From assembly GCA_011365055.1 (NCBI GenBank), contig RDOG01000003.1:1-64000 (forward strand): 64,000 bases of DNA, written 5' to 3'. Numbering within the stretch: the stretch's first letter is position 1; each line of letters opens with the position of its first letter. This document shows positions 44,132 through 53,133 of the stretch, piece after piece. Under the pieces are notes generated by a model. The model was not told where the DNA came from, ran no database searches, and saw nothing but the letters and a program-made list of their open reading frames with translations. The DNA comes from Promethearchaeota archaeon. GTDB lineage: Archaea; Asgardarchaeota; Lokiarchaeia; Helarchaeales; RDOG01. Both the position numbers and the translations under genes were made by a program.

Positions 44132-45535
44132 ATGACAGAATATGATATCATAATAGTAGGTGCCGGTCCAGGTGGTTCTGTAGCAGCTAAATTAGCTGCT
44201 GAAGCTGGTTTAAAGACGATTTTTTTTGAAAGAGGTAGAAAACCTGGAGAAAAAAATTCATCTGGCTGTGGTTTAGGACCCCGAATGTGGCGAACCTTTC
44301 CTGAGCTGATGAAACATTTAACTCCTGAAACTGTCCCCTCGATGAGAATGGGTGGTTGTGTTGTAAATCATTATTTAGATGAGGATATGAATGAATGTGG
44401 AATAACAATGTTCTATCCAACTAAATCAGTGACGTACGAACCTGCAAAGAAATTTATTACAATGAATGTTTACCGAAGCGAATTCGATCCATGGCTCGCG
44501 AAGTTTGCAACTGATGCAGGAGCAGAATTACGAAATTCTACTTTAATTAAAGATCTTGTTAAAGATGATAAAGGAAAAACTATTGGAGTTCAAACTGAAA
44601 AAGGCGAAAAAATTCTTGGAAAAATTATTATTGGAGCTGATGGAGTTATATCAGTTGTATCTACTCGATCTGGATTAAATCCAAGATGGCGTAGCAATCA
44701 AGTGACTTTAATTCCGCAATATGATTTTTCAGCAGATCCCGAAAAAATTGATAAAATGTATGGGCCTGATGGATTATTAGCAGATGCTGCAGATGGAATT
44801 TGGTATGGAACATCTTTCCCAGCAGCTTATCAAGTAATCTTTGGTGATGGGTTCCATATTGGACTAGGATCTTGGTTAGGCCAATGGATCAAGAATCCTA
44901 TAAGTTATTTAAATCAACTTGTGAGTTGTAAACCATTTCAGCGAATGATTAAGGCAATTGGAGCTAAACCAAGAGAAGTTCAATCTCATTTACTTCCTTG
45001 GTGTCCAGAACCTATAAGAACTTACGGGGATAATATATTATTAATAGGCGATGCAGCTGGATTTCCATGTCCACTTGAAGCAGAAGGTGTATATCCTGCC
45101 ATGGAAACTGCAAAACTTGCAGTTGAGACCGCAATAAAATGCATTGGGGATGGTGATACTTCGAAAAAGGCATTAAAATTATATGAAGATAAATGGAAAG
45201 CCTCGTCAGTTGGAATTGAATTTGAAGCAGGTGAGTCTTTACAAATCTTATGGCGTCATTTGATGTTTAGCACCCAATCTGAAGAAAATAACATGAAATG
45301 GTATATCCCATTGTTAATGGAAATACAAGGTGGCTTTTATGATTGGAGTGAGCCTCATGTCGTAAGATTCCGTCAAATTGGTAAACGTGTTCAAGAATTA
45401 CTAAATGAAGCAAGACCTTTCATAACTAAATACGCTGTTCCATTAATATCTGATATTTTAGAAGAAGATGCATCAACTTTACCAATGCTTACAAAATTAA
45501 TGGATAATATGAAACCTAAAAAGAAATCTAAGTGA
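44132..45535 (+). CDS. FixC/geranylgeranyl-reductase-family FAD oxidoreductase
   Basis: 467 residues. The FAD site YDIIIVGAGPGGSVAAKLA opens the protein; RGRKPGEKNSSGCG replaces the 'cGG' loop and matches FixC/ETF-quinone-oxidoreductase relatives better than lipid reductases. NILLIGDAAGFPCPLEAEGV is the second FAD motif. A FixX-like ferredoxin gene follows after 9 bp. Electron transfer to quinone or a lipid substrate is likely. It could still be a geranylgeranyl reductase saturating archaeal lipids. AGGTGA precedes the ATG. Confidence 0.8.
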   Translation: MTEYDIIIVGAGPGGSVAAKLAAEAGLKTIFFERGRKPGEKNSSGCGLGPRMWRTFPELMKHLTPETVPSMRMGGCVVNHYLDEDMNECGITMFYPTKSVTYEPAKKFITMNVYRSEFDPWLAKFATDAGAELRNSTLIKDLVKDDKGKTIGVQTEKGEKILGKIIIGADGVISVVSTRSGLNPRWRSNQVTLIPQYDFSADPEKIDKMYGPDGLLADAADGIWYGTSFPAAYQVIFGDGFHIGLGSWLGQWIKNPISYLNQLVSCKPFQRMIKAIGAKPREVQSHLLPWCPEPIRTYGDNILLIGDAAGFPCPLEAEGVYPAMETAKLAVETAIKCIGDGDTSKKALKLYEDKWKASSVGIEFEAGESLQILWRHLMFSTQSEENNMKWYIPLLMEIQGGFYDWSEPHVVRFRQIGKRVQELLNEARPFITKYAVPLISDILEEDASTLPMLTKLMDNMKPKKKSK

Positions 45536-45544
45536 GGGAAGAAT

Positions 45545-45817
45545 ATGGACATAGAATTAGATAAAATATCGGAACGTGCACCAGGAGATCCTGGTGATTT
45601 CATAAAATTAGATGTGGATAAATGTAATGGGTGTGGAAATTGTGCAATGGTATGCGTAGTTACAATTTGGAAAATTCGTGGAGGTAAAGCAGTTCTAAGT
45701 GAAAATTATAAAAATAAATGTCTTGAATGTGCTGCGTGTTATTCCGTTTGTGACCCAAGAGCCATAGATTTTTCATATCCTGCAGGTGGAACTGGAGTCG
45801 TCTATTTAAATGGCTGA
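45545..45817 (+). CDS. FixX-like ferredoxin
   Basis: 90 residues. CNGCGNCAMVCVVTIW and CLECAACYSVC hold the cluster cysteines, and the end FSYPAGGTGVVYLNG matches the C-terminal 'YPxGGxGVxY' of FixX. It should deliver electrons to or from the FAD protein encoded just before it. Confidence 0.85.
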   Translation: MDIELDKISERAPGDPGDFIKLDVDKCNGCGNCAMVCVVTIWKIRGGKAVLSENYKNKCLECAACYSVCDPRAIDFSYPAGGTGVVYLNG

Positions 45818-45906
45818 AATGCTTATAGAACAGGATCTAAAAACAATTATAACAAAATCTATCCTTTTTTTTTATTTTTAAAGTAAGTTTTAATCTTCCA
45901 GACATA

Positions 45907-45921
45907 AATGTTTAAAATAAT
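45907..45921 (+). promoter_or_regulatory. TATA-box candidate for the longin-winged-helix gene
   Basis: A TTTAAAATA element lies about 25 bases before ATG 45939, which puts the transcript start at or next to the ATG; with no SD in between, the mRNA would be leaderless. Confidence 0.4.
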
Positions 45922-45938
45922 GAAACCAATACTAAATT

Positions 45939-46631
45939 ATGGATTTATATGATCTCTATGTAATCTATAAAGGTGGTCAAACTATTTTTCATAAACGGTT
46001 TGGAACCGTTAAGATCGACCAAGATCTTATTACTGCTTTTCTCACTGCAATTGAGAATTTCTCAAAAGAAGTTTTACCATCAGCAGATCCACTTCGTGTA
46101 ATAGAAAAAGGAGATAGTAAAGTCATTCTTTCTTATGGTGATTCAATTTGTACTGCGTTAGTATGTGGTGTTTATCGAACTGAAAATGTTGAAACCCTAA
46201 AAGAAAAATTAGATTTGATTCTAAAAGGCATTCAAAATACATTTGCTGCAACATTAAGAAATTGGTCTGGTAGATTAGCAGATTTTGCTGGAATTGACGA
46301 TATTGTGGAGATTAATATAAAAGATATCTTAAGAGTAGCAATCCCTCCCCCTCTTGAAGAATTATGCAAGAATCCTGATAAATACTTCTTTACTATTGAT
46401 GATAGAGGAATGAACCTTTATAATTCATATCTCCGAAATAATAAAATGTTTAGACTCTATCTGGAGAAATTAGGTTTAGAACAAGATTGGATAGATATGA
46501 TACTTAATCAATTAAAAAATGGAAAATATACTGGGCAGAAATTATCTAATGATATTGGATTAGAGATAAATCGAACGATGGCAGTCGTCCGAAACTTGAA
46601 GCTACGTGGTATTGTATTGCTGTGGATGTGA
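45939..46631 (+). CDS. longin-like domain with C-terminal winged helix
   Basis: 230 residues. Residues 1-125: YDLYVIYKGGQTIFHKRFG, helix LITAFLTAIENFSKEV, strands KVILSYGDSICTALVCGVY and the helix LKEKLDLILKGIQNTFAATL, then NWSGRLADFAGID. This is the longin/Roadblock-like pattern also seen in the 8913 gene. The last 60 residues resemble a winged helix (GKYTGQKLSNDIGLEINR, LKLRGIVLLWM). It may regulate a GTPase or link it to nucleic acid. Function inferred. Confidence 0.65.
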   Translation: MDLYDLYVIYKGGQTIFHKRFGTVKIDQDLITAFLTAIENFSKEVLPSADPLRVIEKGDSKVILSYGDSICTALVCGVYRTENVETLKEKLDLILKGIQNTFAATLRNWSGRLADFAGIDDIVEINIKDILRVAIPPPLEELCKNPDKYFFTIDDRGMNLYNSYLRNNKMFRLYLEKLGLEQDWIDMILNQLKNGKYTGQKLSNDIGLEINRTMAVVRNLKLRGIVLLWM

Positions 46632-46651
46632 GTAAACAATAAATTCTATTT

Positions 46652-46666
46652 ATTTTAAATATATTT
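46652..46666 (+). promoter_or_regulatory. TATA-box candidate for the following small gene
   Basis: TTTTAAATATATTT is centred 25 bases before ATG 46684. No SD follows, so a leaderless transcript is likely. Confidence 0.4.
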
Positions 46667-46683
46667 GGCTTCTTGGACAATAC

Positions 46684-47043
46684 ATGCAAAAAGTTCTATT
46701 TTCAATTGAAGGAAAAGAACAAAAAACTCCCATTGATTTAGTTGGTGAACAAGAATTTAAAAAATTGCCTCCACAAGAAAAGATCGCTATCATGTCAAGT
46801 TCTATAAATCAAATTCATGAAGATTATGGATGTAAATTTAATTGGAAAGATAGTTTAATAGTAATATTTAAGGAAAAACAATACGAGCTTTTTAATGATG
46901 TGCAAGAAATTGTTAATTCTTGTATTATTGGAGATGAAATCGATGCGATCGCATTTTCTACTAGTGGAATAGACTTTAAAACAGCTTGTAAGGAAGCATC
47001 AAGGTTAGTAATCGAAAAAATAGTTGAAAAAGAAAGATATTAG
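46684..47043 (+). CDS. unrecognised 119-residue protein
   Basis: Soluble, mixed helix and strand, starting MQKVLFSIEGKEQKTPIDL. A strand-like DSLIVIFKEKQYELF and an IDAIAFSTSGIDFKT stretch suggest a small alpha/beta fold. It lies among longin- and Roadblock-like genes and is convergent with the next gene. No family recognised. Confidence 0.5.
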   Translation: MQKVLFSIEGKEQKTPIDLVGEQEFKKLPPQEKIAIMSSSINQIHEDYGCKFNWKDSLIVIFKEKQYELFNDVQEIVNSCIIGDEIDAIAFSTSGIDFKTACKEASRLVIEKIVEKERY

Positions 47044-47053
47044 AACATAAAAC

Positions 47054-47611
47054 TTATTTTTGAACTCTTCCTGCTCCTTTAAAATAAACAACAATCTTAT
47101 TTCCTTTTTGATTAATTTCCAGATTATCTGTAAAGATTTTGTAGGTAGCATCAAAAACTTTCGAAATAGTATTTCCTATTGCCTTTACGGCATTTGAAAA
47201 AATAATACCCAAAGCAGTATTGACATCTATGTATAAACCGCATTTTTGAAGATTATCAGAAACAATAGCAAGCTCATCAGGCTCAAAAGCATGAGAAATT
47301 ATGAAAATAATATCAACGGGTGATGGTGCATCTGGAAAATCCACGCGATTATTGCCTGAAAATGGAAAAACAAGTGAAAGCCAGTCTTGAAAAATTTCTT
47401 CGCCATCTACAATAAAAAAATTACTATAATTACCCAAATTTGACTTATTTTGCGTAAATTTTTCCCATTTATCTTGAACTTTCTTTTTAAAAGCCATCTG
47501 AGAGCTTAAATTCATCCGGACTTCGTCTTCAAATGCTTTAGTTATTGTACTAGTATCAAATCGATTAAAAGTACTAATACGTTCTATCATTGCACCAAAG
47601 CGATGACTCAT
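47054..47611 (-). CDS. unrecognised 185-residue protein near a Roadblock gene
   Basis: Residues 1-65 are helical; residues about 65-185 contain strands (DIIFIISHAFEPDELAIV, GLYIDVNTALGIIFSNA) and end KIVVYFKGAGRVQK. AGGAATGA precedes the ATG. It is downstream of a Roadblock gene on the same strand, 178 bp away. I cannot assign it. Confidence 0.5.
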   Translation of the reverse strand: MSHRFGAMIERISTFNRFDTSTITKAFEDEVRMNLSSQMAFKKKVQDKWEKFTQNKSNLGNYSNFFIVDGEEIFQDWLSLVFPFSGNNRVDFPDAPSPVDIIFIISHAFEPDELAIVSDNLQKCGLYIDVNTALGIIFSNAVKAIGNTISKVFDATYKIFTDNLEINQKGNKIVVYFKGAGRVQK

Positions 47612-47789
47612 ATTTCATTCCTTTTTTTATAAGTTAATTATTATTTGCGTGAAATTCTGGTTTGACATTAAGAAGTTTTGAGATGGCTGTATAAAAACCT
47701 TTCTTGTTAAGATTAAAAAAGAAACGTACCTTTAAAGTCAGATAAGAATCTGAGTAGTTTTTAAAAAAGAAATAAAATAGTAGAAAATC

Positions 47790-48161
47790 TTAAATTGATA
47801 ATATTTCTCCAATCATTTTAGAGTAATCTCTTAAAACAGAAACTGTTAAACCTAAGTCTGATGATTGAATACCTGCACCTATCATGAGAAAACCTTGCCC
47901 TGCGCACGAGACTATAGTGTACCCTTCACTTCCGCGTACCACGATTTCTAGTAGTTCTCCTTGTTGAAATTGAGAGACTGTCATTTGACCCATATTAAGA
48001 ATTGCTGCAACTGAAGCCGATAAAAGATCTGGATCTACATTCATTTTTGAAAAATAGGCAATTCGCCTGCCTTCAGTTGTAATTAATGCTAAAGTGTGTA
48101 AATCTACCTCACTTGCAACTCTTTGGAGAATTACTGTAATCTTTTTTTCAATTTCTCGCAT
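47790..48161 (-). CDS. Roadblock/LC7 (MglB-like) protein
   Basis: About 123 residues, full family length. Helix EIEKKITVILQRVASEVD, strand LHTLALITTEGRRIAYFS, helix DLLSASVAAILNMGQ, strands ELLEIVVRGSEGYTIVSC and QGFLMIGAG, then a closing helix. It regulates a small GTPase in bacterial and eukaryotic systems. ATG 48161 is chosen because GAGTGAT precedes it; a GTG six codons earlier is possible. Confidence 0.85.
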   Translation of the reverse strand: MREIEKKITVILQRVASEVDLHTLALITTEGRRIAYFSKMNVDPDLLSASVAAILNMGQMTVSQFQQGELLEIVVRGSEGYTIVSCAGQGFLMIGAGIQSSDLGLTVSVLRDYSKMIGEILSI

Positions 48162-48363
48162 ATCACTCAAGTATATCACTCATTTTAAGTTCTTTTTTTT
48201 ACGATTCCCACGTTATATATTTAAATGAAAGAAATTCTTAGTCAATATAAGAGTAGTTTGTAAAAATTACTTATTTCAATATATAAATTTTTTACTAAAC
48301 ATTCGAAAATAACTTGTAATCTTAATTGAAATTGTTAAAATTTTTCAAATTTGATGAATTAAC

Positions 48364-49767
48364 ATGGTAATGAAAAAGTTAGGGGAATCTTTAAGAAACC
48401 TGACTCGAAAAATAAAGGGTTATATCAAGATTGATGCTGAAAAGGTTAGAGAAATAACTAACACTCTTCAAAGGGCATTAATCGAAGCTGATGTAAATAT
48501 AGAATTAGTTTTAACTTTAACTGAGAAAATCGAAAAACAAATTTGGAAATTGGAAATTCCACCAGGATTTCCACCTGAAAAGTACCTATTAAAAATTATT
48601 TTTGAGGAACTTTCCGATTTTTTAGGTCGCCAAACTTACGATTTAAAATTGCAGACCGGTAAGAAAAATATCATATTAATGGTTGGAATCCAAGGTTCTG
48701 GAAAAACTACAACTACTGGTAAATTAGCTCGCTTCTTATCAAAAAAAGGAATTAAACTTGGTGTTGTATGTGCTGATACGTATAGGCCTGGTGCATATGA
48801 TCAGTTAAAACAAATATGTGAACAAGTTAATATACCATTTTATGGTGAACCTGAAAATAAAGACAGTGTCAAAATTGCTAAGAACGGTGTTAAGTTTTTC
48901 GATAATAAAAAGATTGAGTTAATTATTGTGGATACTGCTGGCAGACATAAAGATGAAGATGACTTAATGGATGAAATGAAACAGATAAAAAGCAAAATAA
49001 ATCCAACTGAGATAATTCTTGTTATTGATGGAACAATGGGACAAGCTATAGCTAAACAAGCATTCGCATTTAATAAAGCTACTGATATAGGTTCAATAAT
49101 TATCACTAAATTAGATGGATCTGCTAAAGGTGGTGGTGCATTATCAGCTGCGGCAGCAACAGGTGCACCAGTTAAATTCATTGGGACAGGCGAAAAATTA
49201 GATGAATTTGAAAAATTTGATCCCAAGAAATTCATATCAAATAAATTACTTGGGGAACCCGATTTAGATGCATTTTTAGAAAAAGTAAAAGAAGCAGAGA
49301 TTGAAACTGAACTATCTAAAAAGGATTTGAAAACGAAATTATTCACTGGAAAATTTAATCTCCAAGACATGTATGAACAAATGAAAGCAGTTAAAAAAAT
49401 GGGACCCATTTCAAAGGTTTTAGGTATGATGGGTGGTGGAGCGATGATACCTGATGAAATGAAAGGAATGGCTGATGATCAAATAGATAAAATCAAATAT
49501 ATCTTAGATTCAATGACAAAAGAAGAAAAAAATGAGCCAAAAATTATTAATGCTTCTCGAATTAAAAGAGTAGCACGAGGTTCTGGAACTTCAGAAAGGG
49601 ATATTAAAGATTTTTTGAGTCAATTTAATATGATGAAAAAAATGGTTAAACAATTCGGCAAGCAAAGGAAATTTCGGAAAGGTGGAAAGGGACCCATTCC
49701 TGGTGGTATTCCTGGAATGCCTACAGGTGGTTTGCCAAAAAAATTCAAGTTTAAAGGTTTCAAGTAG
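48364..49767 (+). CDS. srp54: signal recognition particle 54 kDa protein
   Basis: 467 residues. N domain helices, then the GTPase motifs GIQGSGKTTTTGKLA, DTYRPGAYDQL, DTAGRHKDEDDL and TKLDGSAKGGGAL; the M domain (QDMYEQMKAVKKMGPISKVL and RGSGTSERDI) binds 7S RNA and signal sequences. It ends with a Gly/Pro/Lys-rich tail. The 3' end overlaps the convergent winged-helix gene by 8 nt. Two ATG codons six bases apart are equally good. Confidence 0.97.
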   Translation: MVMKKLGESLRNLTRKIKGYIKIDAEKVREITNTLQRALIEADVNIELVLTLTEKIEKQIWKLEIPPGFPPEKYLLKIIFEELSDFLGRQTYDLKLQTGKKNIILMVGIQGSGKTTTTGKLARFLSKKGIKLGVVCADTYRPGAYDQLKQICEQVNIPFYGEPENKDSVKIAKNGVKFFDNKKIELIIVDTAGRHKDEDDLMDEMKQIKSKINPTEIILVIDGTMGQAIAKQAFAFNKATDIGSIIITKLDGSAKGGGALSAAAATGAPVKFIGTGEKLDEFEKFDPKKFISNKLLGEPDLDAFLEKVKEAEIETELSKKDLKTKLFTGKFNLQDMYEQMKAVKKMGPISKVLGMMGGGAMIPDEMKGMADDQIDKIKYILDSMTKEEKNEPKIINASRIKRVARGSGTSERDIKDFLSQFNMMKKMVKQFGKQRKFRKGGKGPIPGGIPGMPTGGLPKKFKFKGFK

Positions 49768-50563
49768 CTTTCATTTCAACCATTCTTTGGTCTAATACCT
49801 CTTGATTTTTCAAATTTTCTTTATATTTACTTGCAAAATACATAATTTTCCCTGTAATTTTTGGCCAATTGAGAATGCTGAATATTTTTTCTCCTCCAAA
49901 AATCTCCAACTCGGCCAACTTTTCTATATAGACCTTTAATTCATTGGGAATCAATTTTGTTTTATCTTTAAAATATTCTTCTGCCTGTAATTTAAGCTTT
50001 AAATGCTTTTCTTTATTCCCATATTTGCAAATACTACATTTATCAAGCCTGTTTATAATAGTATTTATACATATTAATTCCATTACGTGCATCTCTTCTT
50101 TATTTCGCACTTTTGCCATTGTTAATTTATTAGCAAAAAAACTCAACCGGCATACATAACTTGGATAAATACAAAAATTATAAACAACCCAAAATGGTTG
50201 TCTATTAAATAACATTGGAGGATCATGAGAAATTTTATAATCTACAATCTTTCCTTTCTTTTCTTTTTCTAAAACTCCTTCATGAGTTAATTGATTTAAA
50301 TAAGTGCTTACATTACTTCTTGAGATTTCAATATTAAAAAATTTTTCAAATTCTTTTTTAATTTCATTAGTTGTTATAGAATTCTTCTCTTTTTCTTTAG
50401 TCCACAAAAATATTCCAAGAATTCGGTTTTTTTGTAATCCTCCCAAATTACTATTATTAAATTCTGGCACATCGAACTTTAAATCCCATAATTCAGAAAT
50501 ATTTCCACATTGTTTAATTAATTCTTGAATTTCTCTTAAACTACAAGGAAAAGAGGATGACAT
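49760..50563 (-). CDS. winged-helix protein, probable transcription regulator
   Basis: 267 residues. Residues about 45-120 form a winged helix: NRILGIFLWTKEKEK, TTNEIKKEFEKFFNIEIS, then NVSTYLNQLTHEGVLEKE. The C-terminal part is helical with a Cys pair in DKCSICKYGN and several more cysteines, possibly a ligand or metal sensor. It is divergent from the GIFT-domain gene, so it may control it. Confidence 0.6.
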   Translation of the reverse strand: MSSSFPCSLREIQELIKQCGNISELWDLKFDVPEFNNSNLGGLQKNRILGIFLWTKEKEKNSITTNEIKKEFEKFFNIEISRSNVSTYLNQLTHEGVLEKEKKGKIVDYKISHDPPMLFNRQPFWVVYNFCIYPSYVCRLSFFANKLTMAKVRNKEEMHVMELICINTIINRLDKCSICKYGNKEKHLKLKLQAEEYFKDKTKLIPNELKVYIEKLAELEIFGGEKIFSILNWPKITGKIMYFASKYKENLKNQEVLDQRMVEMKAT

Positions 50564-50696
50564 CTATTTTTCAACTTTATTACGGTTAATGATTTTCCCA
50601 AATTTTAATATGTCGAGTATTTTAATCGTGAAAATATCTATTAATAAAATGTATATATATAATTATTTCATAAAGAAATTAAAAAAGATGCTCTTA

Positions 50697-51755
50697 ATGA
50701 AAAAAAGAATTCTGATAGATCAATCACACAAAAATTTATTTTTCTCAAAATTTGAGGCAGAAAATGATTGGGAAAAATGGAATCAAAGTAAAAAATTATT
50801 TAAAGAGCTTGATTTTGAAATAAAACTTGTGAAAGAAATTAATTCAGAGACAATTAATTTAGAAAATGGGGAAATATTCATTATTGGTGGACCTCAAAAA
50901 GAATATACTCAAAAAGAAATTGAAATTATTTGGAAATTTGTAGAGAATTTAGGTTCTTTATTAATTATGCATAATTATGGAGGAGATTTGAAAAATAAAA
51001 CAAATCTTAACGATTTAATGAAACCCTTTGGTATCGAATTTAATAATGATTTGATTCATGATGAAGCACATAATGTTAAAGGATTTATCCATGGTCCAAT
51101 AATTAGTAATTTTGAAGATAGTCCCATCTTCTTTGATATTAAAAAATTTTGTTTATTATTAGGCTGTTCCATAATGGTAAAGCCACCAGCTTTAGAAGTT
51201 GCTTATTCTGATAAAGCTTCATATACAAAGAATTATAAACCTGAAGATATTTGGTTTGACGAGAAAGTTGGCAAAAAAATTGTTTTAGCAATCTTAAATG
51301 AAGATAAAAAGGGAAGAATAGTTGCATTAAGTGACTTACATCTTTTTTCTGATGATGAAAGTGGTCTATTTCAAATTGATAATGCTAAACTTTTTGAAAA
51401 TATCTTGGATTGGTTATCTGAACCTTTTATTTCAATCCAGTCAAGCTTGATTCGGATTAACAGGAAATTAACCCATTTATCAAAGGATGTTAATTTATTA
51501 AAAAAAAGGACTGGATTAATGGAAACTTCAGACCGCAGAAAAGGTCCTGCATCCTCGAAACTATATACACCTGAAGAAATAGCACTTAAAGTAAAAAAAA
51601 TCGAAACCGATTTAGTTCGAGAAGCTGAAAGATCAAGAAAAGGTGAATTAGAATATTTTTCAAAAAGAGTAAGATACGAATTCATTGCTTTAATTATTAG
51701 CGTGGTATCAATACTTATATCGGTAATAATTGTTCTTCTAACAATTATAAACTAA
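50697..51755 (+). CDS. IFT52/GldG-like GIFT-domain protein with C-terminal membrane anchor
   Basis: 352 residues from MKKRILIDQSHKNL; the frame is open further left, but that part reads as non-coding. Residues 1-225: IDQSHKNLFF, IFIIGGPQKEYTQKEIEII, GSLLIMHNYGGDLKNKTNL and LMKPFGIEFNNDLI follow the order of the GIFT domain of intraflagellar-transport protein IFT52 and GldG. Then a coiled-coil region (HLSKDVNLLKKRTG and VKKIETDLVREAER) and a single membrane helix near residues 328-350. It is probably a membrane-linked scaffold; similarity to IFT52 is from memory of motifs and was not searched. Confidence 0.6.
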   Translation: MKKRILIDQSHKNLFFSKFEAENDWEKWNQSKKLFKELDFEIKLVKEINSETINLENGEIFIIGGPQKEYTQKEIEIIWKFVENLGSLLIMHNYGGDLKNKTNLNDLMKPFGIEFNNDLIHDEAHNVKGFIHGPIISNFEDSPIFFDIKKFCLLLGCSIMVKPPALEVAYSDKASYTKNYKPEDIWFDEKVGKKIVLAILNEDKKGRIVALSDLHLFSDDESGLFQIDNAKLFENILDWLSEPFISIQSSLIRINRKLTHLSKDVNLLKKRTGLMETSDRRKGPASSKLYTPEEIALKVKKIETDLVREAERSRKGELEYFSKRVRYEFIALIISVVSILISVIIVLLTIIN

Positions 51756-52061
51756 TTATGTAAATATTTTATCTCCAACATCTCTTAATTTATTCCAAGC
51801 TTCTTTTATTTCTTCCTTTGTAGCATTAGTGCTTTGAAGGTGCACGAGATCATAGAAATATGGGATAATTTCAGATCTTATCAATAAAATTTTTTCTGAT
51901 GGAACAGATATTTCGTCAATCAAAGCATTTTCAACTGTAGTTGTCATCCCTAAAATATTTCTGAAAATCACCTTCCCATCTTCTACCTTTGAAAACAAAA
52001 TATTTTCTGTTATTTGTTTTTCTTCACCATTTTCAAGTATTTTGACTTTAAATTCGCACAT
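51756..52061 (-). CDS. CooT-like small protein
   Basis: About 101 residues from MCEFKVKILENGEEKQI; the ATG has GGAGAT nine bases before it. The MCxxxV start and the ENILFSKVEDGKVIFRN body resemble the CooT family, whose Cys2 binds nickel in carbon-monoxide dehydrogenase maturation. A C-terminal helical tail of about 35 residues is extra. Last gene of the tetrahydromethanopterin operon. Confidence 0.6.
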   Translation of the reverse strand: MCEFKVKILENGEEKQITENILFSKVEDGKVIFRNILGMTTTVENALIDEISVPSEKILLIRSEIIPYFYDLVHLQSTNATKEEIKEAWNKLRDVGDKIFT

Positions 52062-52075
52062 TCTATTTATCTCCA

Positions 52076-53125
52076 TCAAGAATTTAGGATTGGTAAAATA
52101 TAATCTTGTTCTTTTGCTTTAAAGGATCCTATTACAACACGATGATAGGATTTATTATCACCACTGACTTTCTCCAATTTTCCTTTAATTTGAACCAATT
52201 CGCCTTTTTTAGCAACAAAACAGTAAAACCCCTCAAATGAAACTAACTCCCTTAAATCTTGTATTTCTTTTCCTTTAACAATATCCACGTCCTCCAGAAC
52301 ATACTTACAAGGCAAATAAATTGATTCAGTATCTTCCTTTATTCGAGCCCGTGCTTCTATAAATCCCTTATCTTCAAATTTTTTCATCCCATATTTTTCT
52401 TTTATTTCTGATTCTTTTCTAATAGGATGTATTGAAAACTTTACATCGTCATAATATCCAAAATTCCATTTTCTCATCAGAATTAATTCGACTTGTTCTT
52501 TACTCAATTTATATTGAGAAATTTTTCTTTGTACCCATTGATCTTTTTCCTGTTTTGGAATTCGTTTTAAAGGAGAATCTAATAGATCCATTTCTTTTTT
52601 CACTATTTTTTGGATTTTAAATGCAGATTTATGACCATGTATTGTTAAATCGATGTCTGAAAATGATGGATTATGTATATCAAGCAAAATAGAACCAGTT
52701 ATACCAAAATCTTCTATCGGTACATTTGCTTTTTTAGATAATGAAACAATGAAGTCAAATGCTTTTTCTTGTAATGCGTCTAAAGAATCTGAGTGCGTTA
52801 TATTATATACTGCATCTTGGGGTTTATAATAATTTGAAATAAATTTTTCGGGAACAGCAGTAAAAATTATGTTATTTATTGGATCTTTAAACACGTAATG
52901 TTGAAAATTACCTTCAAAATGTTTAAAACTTCTTAAAACTTCGCTCGCAGAATAATGTCTTAAAACCCGTTTTAAAAATGTTTCCCCATTCCTCCATTTT
53001 CCAGATTCCCATGGTATATATTTCAAGTATGAAATAATACGATCTTCGGGATGTTGGTACCCCACAACACAAAAATAGAAACCTTCAATAGTTTTTATGA
53101 AGTCATGGTCTGTAGGTATCAACAT
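52076..53125 (-). CDS. nucleotidyltransferase-fold protein (paralogue 2)
   Basis: 349 residues. The polymerase-beta-type motif GITGSILLDIHNPSFSDIDL near residue 142 has the GS and DxD positions intact. N-terminal DFIKTIEGFYFCVVGYQHPE and a C-terminal beta domain (LVSFEGFYCFVAKKGELV) are shared with the next gene. SD AGAGGT precedes the ATG. Product of nucleotidyl transfer unknown; operon position suggests a cofactor or tRNA/small-molecule modification. Confidence 0.75.
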   Translation of the reverse strand: MLIPTDHDFIKTIEGFYFCVVGYQHPEDRIISYLKYIPWESGKWRNGETFLKRVLRHYSASEVLRSFKHFEGNFQHYVFKDPINNIIFTAVPEKFISNYYKPQDAVYNITHSDSLDALQEKAFDFIVSLSKKANVPIEDFGITGSILLDIHNPSFSDIDLTIHGHKSAFKIQKIVKKEMDLLDSPLKRIPKQEKDQWVQRKISQYKLSKEQVELILMRKWNFGYYDDVKFSIHPIRKESEIKEKYGMKKFEDKGFIEARARIKEDTESIYLPCKYVLEDVDIVKGKEIQDLRELVSFEGFYCFVAKKGELVQIKGKLEKVSGDNKSYHRVVIGSFKAKEQDYILPILNS

Positions 53126-53133
53126 AAAAACCT

